DNA of 25,986 nucleotides from CAWGCE01 sp964480915 (GCA_964480915.1 CAYZRS010000064.1:1-25986), one strand, 5' to 3'; numbered from the stretch's first letter, positions 7,849-16,107 are shown. A program made the numbers and translations. Notes: generated by a model from the letters alone, not told the origin.

Positions 7849-8832
7849 ATGCTTAGTCGAGTTGCCGAATCGATTTATTGGATGGGGCGCTACATTGAAC
7901 GAGCCGAGAATGTGGCTCGATTCATCTCGGTGAACCTCAACCTCAGCCTCGACATGCCCGGGCGTGCCCAGGAGCAATGGTGGCCCCTGATCGTGACTTC
8001 GGGCGATGATCAGCAATTCCTCCAAGGAAAGTCGGAGTACTCGCGCGAGTCGGTCATCGATTTCTTGACGTTTGATGAAGACAATCCGAATTCAATTGTC
8101 AGCTGTCTCAAGATGGCCAGGCACAATGCGCGGAGTGTACGTGAGATCATTTCGGGCGAGATGTGGGAGCATCTCAACAAGTTCTATTTGATGGTTGAGG
8201 ATAGTGGTGGGTTAGCTTCGGTGCTCGACTCGCCGCACGAATTTTTTCACCAAGTGAATTTGCTCGGTCAGCAATTTTTAGGCGTGGCCGATGCGACGAT
8301 GACTCATGGTGAAGCATGGCATTTTCTGCAGTTGGGAACGATGATCGAGCGAGCCGACAAGACCTCGCGGATCGTCGACGTGAAGTACTTCATCTTGCTT
8401 CCCGATCCCGAAGATGTGGGTACCGTGTACGATGATGTGCAGTGGTTTTCCTTGTTGAGATCAGCCAGCGCTCTGGAGATGTACCGGCAGCGACACGGTG
8501 GGATCAATCCGTCCAATGTCGTTCGCTTCCTGGTGCTTGATCGGGAGTTTCCGCGAGCCATTTTGCATTGCCTGACGCGAGGGGATGAGTCACTGCATGC
8601 CATTTCGAATACGCCTTCTGGCGATTTTCATAATTTGGCCGAACAGCGAATGGGCCAGTTGCGTTCCCAGTTGGCCTATGTTCGTGGCGATGAGATCGTC
8701 GCGGGCGGGTTACATGAATTTATCGACCGCTTACAGAAGCAACTGAATCTTGTCGGCGATGCCGTGCACGCCACTTTTTTTGCGAAGCAACCGATGGCAA
8801 ACTACAAGGTGCAGAGTATCAGCGTTCAATAG
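7849..8832 (+). CDS. Alpha-E domain protein (DUF403)
   Basis: A 327-residue, mainly alpha-helical protein of the alpha-E (DUF403) family. The N-terminus MLSRVAESIYWMGRYIERAE is the family hallmark, and further helices carry conserved charged motifs (LGTMIERADKTSRIVDVKYF; LDREFPRAILHCL). No catalytic mechanism has been established; its near-constant pairing with circularly permuted ATP-grasp genes suggests it works with that enzyme, perhaps as a partner in the same ligation pathway. It starts 12 bases after the ATP-grasp stop and ends 27 bases before Anbu, so co-transcription is nearly certain. Length is normal and no defects are visible. Confidence 0.94.
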   Translation: MLSRVAESIYWMGRYIERAENVARFISVNLNLSLDMPGRAQEQWWPLIVTSGDDQQFLQGKSEYSRESVIDFLTFDEDNPNSIVSCLKMARHNARSVREIISGEMWEHLNKFYLMVEDSGGLASVLDSPHEFFHQVNLLGQQFLGVADATMTHGEAWHFLQLGTMIERADKTSRIVDVKYFILLPDPEDVGTVYDDVQWFSLLRSASALEMYRQRHGGINPSNVVRFLVLDREFPRAILHCLTRGDESLHAISNTPSGDFHNLAEQRMGQLRSQLAYVRGDEIVAGGLHEFIDRLQKQLNLVGDAVHATFFAKQPMANYKVQSISVQ

Positions 8833-8859
8833 TCGCCGACCTAAGGGAGTGTATTCGGA

Positions 8860-9621
8860 ATGACGTTTTGTTTGGGTATCAAAGTCAAGGATGGCTTGGT
8901 CGCATTCGCCGACAGCCGTGTCACCACCGGCAGTGAGTGCATTACCGCCAAGAAGATCAGGACCTATGGCGATGAAGACTGGGCCATGTTCGTGATGGCA
9001 TCCGGTTTGCGTTCCGTTCGCGATAAGGCGGTTGCCTATTTCGAAGAAGCGATTTCAGAACTCGAACAGCCGCTGAGCCGCATGTTCAAAATGGTCAATT
9101 TGTTCGGCGATCAAATCCGCCGAGTCGCCATCGAAGATAAGCAGGCGTTGGCAACTTCCGGTTTTCAGTTCAATACGCACGCGCTCGTCGGTGGCCAAAT
9201 GCCTGGCGACGATGAGCATCACCTTTACCTGGTTTACCCGGAAGGCAACTGGGTCGAGATCGGGGAGGAGACGCCCTACCATATCATTGGGGCCTCTGGT
9301 TACGGTAAGCCGGTACTCGACCGTACACTGAAGTTCGACGATTCGATGCGCTATGCCGCCAAAGTGGGCGCCTTGGCATTTGATTCGACCAGGATTAGTG
9401 CCGCCGATGTCGACTATCCGCTCGATGTGGCGATGTGCGCAAAGAATACGTTTACGATAACTGCCGAGCAGTACCAGAAAGGTGATTTGCTAGAGATGTC
9501 GAATTGGTGGCAGGATAACTTGCGGAACTCCGTTCGCAGCTTATCGATCGATCAATTTGATTCTCTCCTAAAAAAATTGCCGCCTGCTTCTGTGCCGGTA
9601 ACTGCCCGCGAAGGGACTTAG
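8860..9621 (+). CDS. Anbu, proteasome-type N-terminal nucleophile protease
   Basis: A 253-residue protein of the Anbu family (ancestral beta subunit), related to HslV and proteasome beta subunits. After removal of Met the chain begins with Thr1; Asp17 (FADSR) sits exactly where the proteasome active site needs it, and Lys30/Lys31 lie near the position of the usual Lys33. GLVAFADSRVTTG and the later LVYPEGNWVEIGEETPYHII and GYGKPVLDRTL segments are typical of Anbu. Known Anbu proteins form open helical or lock-washer-like assemblies; proteolytic activity has been hard to show. A GGGAG lies about ten bases upstream of ATG. It sits between alpha-E and transglutaminase genes, so it may process or release the product of the ATP-grasp enzyme. 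No ATPase partner is encoded next to it. Confidence 0.94.
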   Translation: MTFCLGIKVKDGLVAFADSRVTTGSECITAKKIRTYGDEDWAMFVMASGLRSVRDKAVAYFEEAISELEQPLSRMFKMVNLFGDQIRRVAIEDKQALATSGFQFNTHALVGGQMPGDDEHHLYLVYPEGNWVEIGEETPYHIIGASGYGKPVLDRTLKFDDSMRYAAKVGALAFDSTRISAADVDYPLDVAMCAKNTFTITAEQYQKGDLLEMSNWWQDNLRNSVRSLSIDQFDSLLKKLPPASVPVTAREGT

Positions 9622-9625
9622 CGTG

Positions 9626-10501
9626 ATGAGATTTCAAGTCAGGCATTCGACGGTGTACACGTTTTCCCGTGAAGTCTTTCTTGAACCGCACTTGGTCCGT
9701 CTCCAACCACGGACCGATGGAGCACAAACGCTCGTCGAGTTCGATTTGCAGTTGTCGCCTCAGCCGCAGGGAGTCTCGGCCTTCTTGGATGCCGAAGGCA
9801 ACACGATCACCAGCGCTTGGTTCGGCGGATTGACAGAACAACTGCAGGTCGAAACGAAGGTGGTCGTCGATGTGCATCGCCGAAATCCGTTCGATTTTCT
9901 ACTCAACGACGTCAATGGCGAACTCCCGGTGCGGTATGGACGCGAACTGCAACCGTTGCTGGTTTCGGCGCGTCAGCGTGCCGCGATTCCGAAACGAACC
10001 GATCCGGTGCGCGAGTTGGCGGCCGATCTGCTGCGCAGTTCCGGGCGCAAGCTGCCCAAATTCTTGATGTCGCTGTGCAACAAGATCTACGACGATTGGC
10101 GCACGATTCATCGTGATGAAGGCGAGCCTTGGCCGCCAGAACAAACGTTCGAGCGACAGAGCGGTTCCTGTCGCGACCTGGCTTGGTTGTACATCGACGC
10201 GTGCCGTTCGGTCGGACTGGCGGCTCGTTTTGTCAGCGGCTACCAAGAAGGGGACGAAGAACAGCATCGTCGAGAGCTGCATGCTTGGTGCGAAGTTTAC
10301 ATTCCGGGTGCCGGTTGGCGAGGCTTCGATCCGACGCACGGGCTGGGCGTCTCGGATCGGCATGTCGCGGTGGCGGCTTCCGTATTGCCGAGCCTGGCAA
10401 CGCCGGTCGACGGGCGTTTTCGCGGTTCGGGGGTTACCTCGACACTGAGTTACGAGATAGATTTGCAGGTCAATCAACTCTCGCCCGCGTCCGAGGCATA
10501 G
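9626..10501 (+). CDS. Transglutaminase-like family protein with bacterial N-terminal region
   Basis: A 291-residue cytoplasmic protein: an N-terminal beta-rich region typical of bacterial transglutaminase-like proteins (RFQVRHSTVYTFSREVFLEP, about 1-80), then a papain-fold core. The catalytic triad is clear: Cys182 in SGSCRDLAWL, His219 in LHAWCEVY, Asp235 in GFDPTHG. Such enzymes either crosslink or, more often in bacteria, hydrolyse amide bonds as peptidases. There is no signal peptide. The start is placed at ATG 9626 because GAAGGGA lies nine bases upstream; an adjacent GTG (9623) is also possible. It follows the Anbu stop by four bases and closes the four-gene cluster. The role in the pathway is inferred from context only. 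Confidence 0.93.
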   Translation: MRFQVRHSTVYTFSREVFLEPHLVRLQPRTDGAQTLVEFDLQLSPQPQGVSAFLDAEGNTITSAWFGGLTEQLQVETKVVVDVHRRNPFDFLLNDVNGELPVRYGRELQPLLVSARQRAAIPKRTDPVRELAADLLRSSGRKLPKFLMSLCNKIYDDWRTIHRDEGEPWPPEQTFERQSGSCRDLAWLYIDACRSVGLAARFVSGYQEGDEEQHRRELHAWCEVYIPGAGWRGFDPTHGLGVSDRHVAVAASVLPSLATPVDGRFRGSGVTSTLSYEIDLQVNQLSPASEA

Positions 10502-10555
10502 CCTGACGCCTGCCGAGAGTTCGCTTCGAGAAAACTATCGCGTGAGGAGTTCCCG

Positions 10556-11104
10556 TTGTTCGACCGAGACCAGTTGATAGAAGTTGTGCGCAGTAAAGCG
10601 CTGGAGTTTGGCCAATTCACGTTGGCGTCTGGAAAGACCGCCAACTACTATTTGGACTGTCGTCGGGTGACGCTCGACTCGCACGGTTCGAAACTCATCG
10701 CCGCCGGTATGCTCGATCTGATCGGCGACGCCTGGCCCGATGCTGTGGGAGGCATGGCGGTCGGGGCCGTACCGATCACCGCCGCCATTTTGGCTCAAGC
10801 GGGTCACGAGGATCGCGACTTGCGTGGATTTTTCGTGCGCAAGGAAGCCAAAGGGCATGGCAAAGGGAATCAAATCGAAGGGCCCGTTGCCGCCGGTGAC
10901 CGAGTCGTCATTGTGGAGGATGTGGTCACGACCGGTGGGAGTTCCATTCGGGCGATCAAACAGTGCGAGGAATTCGGCTTGAAGATCGAAGGCGTGTTGG
11001 CCATTATCGATCGGTTGGCAGGTGGATCGGAAGCCTTTGCTGAGGCCGGTTATTCGTTGCGCTCCTTATTGACGACGGACGACTTGGGGCTCAGCGACGC
11101 TTAG
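10556..11104 (+). CDS. pyrE: Orotate phosphoribosyltransferase
   Basis: A 182-residue enzyme that joins orotate to PRPP to form orotidine 5'-phosphate, the fifth step of pyrimidine synthesis. The PRPP-binding motif VVIVEDVVTTGGSS (about 118-131) is intact, as are the active-site loop (VRKEAKGHGKGNQIEG) and the substrate segment ASGKTANYYLDCRR. The start is TTG 10556: GAGGAG at 10544-10549 is six bases upstream and no in-frame ATG fits the family N-terminus. The gene lies 54 bases after the transglutaminase stop, so it may ride on the same transcript, although its function is unrelated. A PyrF/PyrE-type fusion is excluded by the length. Confidence 0.96.
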   Translation: MFDRDQLIEVVRSKALEFGQFTLASGKTANYYLDCRRVTLDSHGSKLIAAGMLDLIGDAWPDAVGGMAVGAVPITAAILAQAGHEDRDLRGFFVRKEAKGHGKGNQIEGPVAAGDRVVIVEDVVTTGGSSIRAIKQCEEFGLKIEGVLAIIDRLAGGSEAFAEAGYSLRSLLTTDDLGLSDA

Positions 11105-11286
11105 TCCCGCTGGGATCCTCGCCCCGATGAAGCGGCCTTCGGCCATTTCGATCGTTGCCCTTGTCCGTTTTTTGCCCAGCCAAGACCAGGCAGAGGACCG
11201 ACCGCAACGGAGCTAGCAAGTTCGCTTGAGTTCTTCCTGCCAAAGCGCCGATAACCGATCGTGGTACCTACTTCGCCGGAAGAACC

Positions 11287-12006
11287 ATGGAATCGACGCT
11301 CCATCGACAATTAAAAGATGAATACGCTGACGAGACTTCAGAGATCGAAGTCCCGTTTGGCAAGTATCGAATTGATGTCGTGCGCGATGGTCAGTTGATC
11401 GAAATTCAGCAAGCATCGCTCTCGTCCATTCGTGACAAAATTGGCAAGCTTGTAAAGAAGCACCCGGTACTCGTCGTCAAACCGATCATTGTGCGGCGGC
11501 AATTGGTCAAACTGAAAAGCAAAGAGGGCAAAGAGGTCGAGCGCCGTTTGAGTCCCAAGCGGGGGAAATTGTGGGATCTGTTTGATGAGCTTGTTTACTT
11601 CACCCGCGTTTTTCCGCATCGCAATCTGTCGCTGGAAGTGCCGCTGATTGACATTGAGGAGTACCGATACCCGGGGCATGGTCGCCGCCGCCGTTGGCGC
11701 AAGCGAGATCATGTGGTGCAAGATCGTAAGTTGGTTGCGATTCACGAAACGTACACCTTCGACGGCCCCAAGGATTTCTGTCGACTTTTGCCCAAGAGTT
11801 TGCCATCCCCTTTTCACACCGGACAACTGGCCGAGGCAATCGGCGTTGATCGTTGGGTCGCTCAGCGGATTGCCTATTGCTTCCGCCATATGGAAGTCGC
11901 CAATCAAGTTGGCAAGAAGGGCAACGCATGGCTGTACGAGTTGACTTCGAAGCCCGGCATCAAGAAGCGGGTACGACGTAAGAAGCTGAAAATTCTCTCG
12001 GCCTAA
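11287..12006 (+). CDS. Unrecognised protein with PD-(D/E)XK-like N-terminus and winged-helix-like C-terminus
   Basis: A 239-residue basic soluble protein I do not recognise by name. The N-terminal part (about 15-70) has the spacing of a PD-(D/E)XK nuclease core: Glu19/Glu21, then YRIDVV with Asp30, then LIEIQ with Glu39 and Gln41 in place of the usual Lys, followed by a helix and a beta strand (PVLVVKPI). The middle contains a highly basic patch (HGRRRRWRKR, about 131-140). The C-terminal part (about 175-222) reads like a winged helix: a helix-turn-helix (TGQLAEAIGVDRWVAQRIAY) then a WLYELT wing strand. This suggests DNA binding, possibly DNA cleavage or repair; that is inference. It ends 20 bases before a bidirectional terminator. 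The start ATG 11287 has a weak GGAAG upstream. Confidence 0.7.
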   Translation: MESTLHRQLKDEYADETSEIEVPFGKYRIDVVRDGQLIEIQQASLSSIRDKIGKLVKKHPVLVVKPIIVRRQLVKLKSKEGKEVERRLSPKRGKLWDLFDELVYFTRVFPHRNLSLEVPLIDIEEYRYPGHGRRRRWRKRDHVVQDRKLVAIHETYTFDGPKDFCRLLPKSLPSPFHTGQLAEAIGVDRWVAQRIAYCFRHMEVANQVGKKGNAWLYELTSKPGIKKRVRRKKLKILSA

Positions 12007-12020
12007 CTACAAACAAATAC

Positions 12021-12050
12021 AAAAAAAGCCTCCTCAAAATTGAGGAGGCT
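12021..12050. terminator. Bidirectional intrinsic terminator between convergent genes
   Basis: AGCCTCCTCA and TGAGGAGGCT form a perfect 10-bp stem with a four-base loop (12027-12050). On the minus strand the stem runs directly into a T run (12021-12026), ideal for the NRDE gene that ends at 12071. On the plus strand it is followed by GATTGATTTT, a weaker tail that can still serve the gene ending at 12006. Confidence 0.93.
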
Positions 12051-12070
12051 GATTGATTTTGTAGCAACCG

Positions 12071-12847
12071 TTAAGCGTTCGCTTTCGCCGCTTTTGCTTC
12101 TCGCAGTCCGCGGCTTAAGATGTCTCGCAACATGGGCGAGAAGTCTTCGTACTTGCTTTCATCGGGTGCGCTTTTGGCGTACTGATAAATCGCATCACGC
12201 GGCTTCTGGCCAAGCGAGATGAGCGTCGAACAAACGGTACCGCTCTCTTTGTCACGCATGACCATGCTTGGTCGGCCCGGTGGCGAAGGAGCACGGGCAA
12301 AGACCTTGCTGGCGATGGCCAGGAACTTCACTGGTGAATCGAGCGTTTGCAGTGTCAGCAGTCGCTTGGCCATTTGGACGCGTTCATCACGCGGATCGTT
12401 CAAGTCGCGATCGGAAACGATATTCAGACCCTCTTCCAACTCGACTGCGTTGATGTCGTCACCCGCGTGCACGACCCAGCCGCCTTCGGCGTCGGCCGCC
12501 ACGAAATTAGCCCCCGTGTACTTGTTGGCCATGACCTCTTCCAGGCACAAATCGACCGCTTCGCGAGCCGACCCAGTACGGAGCATATCTTTGACAAGCA
12601 GGCCACGTGAGCGGGAAATGAAGGCTGGAATGACCTTTCGCCGGGGCGTCACCGCGACGAAAAGACCGTTTTGATTCACGCCTAGCCACGTTCCACTGGA
12701 ATCTTCGTCATTCGCGCAGAGGATGCGTGGTTTCCCCGATTGGATCGAAGGGGACCCGGTCAAACGCTCGTAGTTCTCTTCGCGGTTCGCCGCGACGAGG
12801 ACGGGAGCTTCCGGAACGAGACGGTACTGAATTGCTATTAAACTCAT
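12071..12847 (-). CDS. NRDE family protein (TANGO2-like)
   Basis: A 258-residue protein of the NRDE/TANGO2 family. The namesake motif appears here as AANREENYERL (Asn21-Arg22-Glu23-Glu24), a conservative change from NRDE, followed by SGTWLGVNQNGLFVAVTPRR, which is typical of the family. The usual MC start of the family is MS here. In eukaryotes TANGO2 is linked to lipid or haem handling; the bacterial role is unknown. The protein is soluble, with no signal peptide. No clear Shine-Dalgarno lies ahead of ATG 12847. It is expressed alone from the minus strand and ends at a strong terminator. The gene is divergent from pepF across a 270-base gap. Confidence 0.87.
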   Translation of the reverse strand: MSLIAIQYRLVPEAPVLVAANREENYERLTGSPSIQSGKPRILCANDEDSSGTWLGVNQNGLFVAVTPRRKVIPAFISRSRGLLVKDMLRTGSAREAVDLCLEEVMANKYTGANFVAADAEGGWVVHAGDDINAVELEEGLNIVSDRDLNDPRDERVQMAKRLLTLQTLDSPVKFLAIASKVFARAPSPPGRPSMVMRDKESGTVCSTLISLGQKPRDAIYQYAKSAPDESKYEDFSPMLRDILSRGLREAKAAKANA

Positions 12848-12936
12848 GCTATGTAATGATTTGCGTCGATTGTGTTTTTATTAATTGAAGGTCGAGTTAG
12901 AACTTAACCCGGCATTTTGGCCCTCAACACCCCTAA

Positions 12937-12951
12937 CGTGAAGATTTCACG
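12937..12951. promoter_or_regulatory. Short inverted repeat in the NRDE/pepF divergent region
   Basis: CGTGAA and TTCACG form a perfect 6-base inverted repeat with a three-base spacer, roughly midway between the two divergent genes. It has the size and symmetry of a dimeric regulator site or a small hairpin. The surrounding bases are AT-rich toward the NRDE gene (TTAATAAAAACAC on the minus strand). I cannot name a regulator. Confidence 0.3.
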
Positions 12952-13118
12952 GAGAATTATCGGCCCCGGACTGCAGTTATTCTACGTGCGTGGTTCGGGC
13001 AAAGTAGTAAATCGAATTGCCTGAATGGACCATTTACGGCCGATGTGAAGATGGGCAAATCAAAAGTTTCAAAAAGGGCCGGCTTTTGCCGTGCTCAGTG
13101 ACCCCAGGAGGGATGATT

Positions 13119-14912
13119 TTGAACCGGATACCGGAACGCAGTCGAGTGAAAGCAAGCGACACTTGGGATCTTGCCAGCCTTTTTCCGACCGATGACGCTT
13201 GGGAAACAGCTTTCAAGAAACTTCAGCGTGACGTTAAAAAGTACGACAAATTCCGCGGTCAGCTGAGCGCCAGTCCGAAGTCGGTGGCCGACTGTTTGAA
13301 ATTTGATTCGAAGTTAGATCTGTTGGCCGAACGGCTGGGAATCTACGCGTTTCTCAAGACAAGCGAAGATCAATCGAACAGCGACTATCAGAGAATGTTG
13401 GGCCGCTTTCAAAGTGTGGCTGCGAAAGCGAGCGAATCGGCCAGTTTCATCCGGCCAGAACTACTGGCGATTCCCGCCACGAAGATGAAGAAATTTCTGG
13501 CCTCGCAAGAATTGGCCCACTTTCGGCTGCTGATCGAGCGCATCGTGCGCTACAAGCCCCACACGCTGACGAAGCGTGAAGAGGAACTCATCGCGATGCA
13601 GTCCGAGATGGCATCGACGGCCGGCAAAACGTTCCGGCAACTGCTCGATTCAGACATGAAGTTCGGGTCGCTCAAGAATGAGAAAGGAGAAATGGTTGAA
13701 TTGACCAATTCGACCTTGTCTCAATTCCTCTACTCGCCGCGCCGATCGGTCCGTCAGAAAGCATTCCACCAGTTCTACGATCAGTTTGCCGCTCACGAAA
13801 ATACCCTGTCAGCCACCTTGGCCGGTGCGGTGCAAAAAGACGTTTACTACGCTCGAGTCCGAGGTCATAACAGCGCACTGGACGCGGCGCTGTTTCCTGA
13901 CCGGGTTCCACGGTCGGTTTACGACAACCTCATCAAAGAGGTACGCCATCACTTGCCGGCGCTCTACCGCTACTACGATCTGCGGCGCCGCAAGATGAAA
14001 CTGAAAGAGATTCATCACTACGACACCTATGTGCCGATTTTGTCCGGTTTGAGTTCGAAACGGACCTGGAAGCAGGCGGTGAAGTTGGTGATTGATTCCT
14101 TGGCGCCGCTGGGTGACGAATATTGTCAAACGTTGAGTGCCGGGCTGAATGGTCGTTGGTGTGACCGGTACCCGAACCGCGGCAAGCAGAGCGGTGCCTT
14201 CAGCTGCGGTTCCTTTAAGGGCGACCCCTACATCTTGATGAACTACAAGCCGGAAGTGCTGGATGACATGTTCACGCTGGCCCATGAGGCAGGTCATTCG
14301 ATGCACTCGCACTATTCGGCCAAGCACCAACCGTTTGAATACTACAACTACACGATCTTCGTTGCTGAAGTGGCCAGTACGTTCAACGAACAGTTGCTTA
14401 GCCACCATCTGATGGAACAGGCGAAAGACAAAAAGGAACGCGTCTACCTCATCAACCGTGACATTGACGCCATTCGGGGAACGATCATTCGGCAAACGAT
14501 GTTCGCCGAGTTCGAGAAGTTGATTCACGCACGAGTCGAACAGGGGGAACCGCTCACCGTAGCGGCGCTCAAAGAGACGTATGGCGGGCTGCTGAAGGAT
14601 TACTTCGGCCCCGATTTCACGATCGACGAATGTCTCGAACTAGAAGGGATGCGGATTCCTCACTTCTACCGTGCTTTCTACGTCTACAAGTATGCCACCG
14701 GCTTGTCGGCCGCGATTGCGCTCAGCCGTCGCGTGTTGTCGGGCGGTCCGACCGAGCTGAATGACTACCTCAATTTCCTGAAAGGTGGCTGCTCGAAGTT
14801 TCCGCTGGATCTACTGCGCGATGCGGGTGTCGACATGGAAAAACCGCAGCCGGTAAAAACGGCGCTGCAGCATTTCGAGTCGCTCGTCAACGAATTGGAC
14901 GAGCTGATCTAA
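13119..14912 (+). CDS. pepF: M3 family oligoendopeptidase F
   Basis: A 597-residue cytosolic zinc peptidase that degrades short peptides. The zinc site is HEAGH (His389, Glu390, His393), with the third ligand Glu417 in VAEVASTFNE 24 residues later. The upstream CGSFKGDPYILMNY strand and downstream FRGTI-like RGTIIRQTMFAEFE helix are also typical. Length equals the PepF norm. The start needs care: the frame is open from TTG 13017, but AGGAGG at 13106-13111 abuts ATG 13113 with no spacing, while TTG 13119 lies seven bases after it and yields the family-like MNRIPERSRVKASDTWDLASL. I therefore prefer 13119; ATG 13113 would add two residues. It is convergent with the exported protein gene that follows. 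Confidence 0.95.
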   Translation: MNRIPERSRVKASDTWDLASLFPTDDAWETAFKKLQRDVKKYDKFRGQLSASPKSVADCLKFDSKLDLLAERLGIYAFLKTSEDQSNSDYQRMLGRFQSVAAKASESASFIRPELLAIPATKMKKFLASQELAHFRLLIERIVRYKPHTLTKREEELIAMQSEMASTAGKTFRQLLDSDMKFGSLKNEKGEMVELTNSTLSQFLYSPRRSVRQKAFHQFYDQFAAHENTLSATLAGAVQKDVYYARVRGHNSALDAALFPDRVPRSVYDNLIKEVRHHLPALYRYYDLRRRKMKLKEIHHYDTYVPILSGLSSKRTWKQAVKLVIDSLAPLGDEYCQTLSAGLNGRWCDRYPNRGKQSGAFSCGSFKGDPYILMNYKPEVLDDMFTLAHEAGHSMHSHYSAKHQPFEYYNYTIFVAEVASTFNEQLLSHHLMEQAKDKKERVYLINRDIDAIRGTIIRQTMFAEFEKLIHARVEQGEPLTVAALKETYGGLLKDYFGPDFTIDECLELEGMRIPHFYRAFYVYKYATGLSAAIALSRRVLSGGPTELNDYLNFLKGGCSKFPLDLLRDAGVDMEKPQPVKTALQHFESLVNELDELI

Positions 14913-14917
14913 ACCAC

Positions 14918-14943
14918 CGCCTGGCCGCTGTATCGTCCAGGCG
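14918..14943. terminator. Possible hairpin between convergent pepF and STN-like genes
   Basis: CGCCTGG and CCAGGCG form a 7-bp GC-rich stem with a 12-base loop in the 33-base gap between two convergent genes. There is no T run on either strand, so it may be only a weak or Rho-assisted terminator for both. Confidence 0.4.
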
Positions 14944-14945
14944 AC

Positions 14946-16001
14946 TTACCGTTTGATGGGCTCAATCCAAAGGAGCGGATTGCCGGCCTCATCGACGCGA
15001 AGTTCACTTTTGAGTTTGGCTTGAAACAAGAGATTGGTGACGATCTTCTTGTAAAATGTCTTCCGCAGCGGGAAAGAGACGGCTGAAGTTGCCGGGTCGA
15101 TGTCGTGGCGCGCCATCCCGTTGTGATCGAACAGGAATGGGATTTCCAGTCGTCCTTGCAGTGCCGTGAGCGCTTCAGCGAGTGGGGTGTCGTTAATCTC
15201 TACCTCTAAGAAGTCGAGCATCTTCGGCGCCAGTTTGTGAATACGAACCTCGGTCGGCCAACCGACCGGCCAGGTCTCGTCGGCATCTTGGACTCGCCGG
15301 ATTTCCAAGGCCACATCGGTGGCATGGGTTCCGGTCCTGGTGGGGACCAGTACCAGACCGGCAGGGCGAAGCGCGGCGGCCAAGGCGGTACCACGGGTCA
15401 GCCCCGACAGTTCGTCCAGAACTTCTTCTGCCGGCAACCGGGTCGGCGACTTCAGTGGAATGTCCAGATCGAAACGGACCGCTTCGACAAATCGTTGCAT
15501 GGACAGTCCCAACGTCGATCGTTCGATGGGCCGTTTCAGACTCTTGTGCACATAAAGCAACTGTTCGGCCGTCATTCCGAAGGCGTGGACGTCACGATCA
15601 CCCGCGGCATGATTGGCCACATCGGCCAGCCAATCGTTCAGCTGTTTGATTTCGAATCGGGAAAATTGAGCGCCAGGAACGGTCAATCGATTTTTGATCA
15701 CGATCGCCCGCACTTGGAATACCTCGCCACCCGCCTCCCGAGACGACTCGATCGACGGTTGTCCGATTTTCGAATCGTGTCGCAATCTGAGTCGATCGAT
15801 GTTGGCTGTTTGCAGCGAACGCATCCAATCGTGAGCCGCTGTCGGTGCAGTGCCGGCAGGCAAGATGACTTCTAGCTCGACGCGTTCTGCGCAGCAGTTG
15901 ACGCTCAGGAAAATCACCAGCACCAGTGCCGACACCCCGCGCATGTGGCGATCAAAAAAGCGGCCCGAGAATGGGGGGGTGATTTGGCTGTGGTTCGTCA
16001 T
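14946..16001 (-). CDS. Exported protein with STN-like C-terminal domain, function unknown
   Basis: A 351-residue protein I cannot assign to a named family. A basic start and one hydrophobic stretch (about 21-37, GVSALVLVIFLSVNCCA) look like a signal peptide, with cleavage probably after Cys-Cys-Ala. The last 85 residues (about 265-351) follow the pattern of the secretin/TonB short N-terminal (STN) domain: VEINDTPLAEALTALQ, then a strand, then FYKKIVTNLLFQAKLKSELR and a closing LLWIEPI strand. STN domains usually sit at the start of secretins and TonB receptors, so a free-standing C-terminal copy is unusual. The middle is predicted mixed alpha/beta without motifs. It is divergent from the isomerase gene across 106 bases. 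An in-frame ATG at 15944 could be the true start. Confidence 0.72.
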   Translation of the reverse strand: MTNHSQITPPFSGRFFDRHMRGVSALVLVIFLSVNCCAERVELEVILPAGTAPTAAHDWMRSLQTANIDRLRLRHDSKIGQPSIESSREAGGEVFQVRAIVIKNRLTVPGAQFSRFEIKQLNDWLADVANHAAGDRDVHAFGMTAEQLLYVHKSLKRPIERSTLGLSMQRFVEAVRFDLDIPLKSPTRLPAEEVLDELSGLTRGTALAAALRPAGLVLVPTRTGTHATDVALEIRRVQDADETWPVGWPTEVRIHKLAPKMLDFLEVEINDTPLAEALTALQGRLEIPFLFDHNGMARHDIDPATSAVSFPLRKTFYKKIVTNLLFQAKLKSELRVDEAGNPLLWIEPIKR

Positions 16002-16107
16002 GATTCTATTCTAGGCCCCAGTCTCTGTAGTCCGCTTGCTTAAGGTCGGAAACGCCGCGAAAATGGCCGGCTGTCCAATTCAGTTCGCACCTTTGTAGGG
16101 AATAGTC

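Noticed and set aside
13809..14528. 239-codon minus-strand frame inside pepF
   Set aside because: Antisense to the zinc-site region of a highly conserved peptidase; an artefact of codon usage.
15237..15875. 212-codon plus-strand frame
   Set aside because: Antisense to the exported STN-like protein gene, which has a signal peptide and consistent domain pattern; the plus frame has neither.
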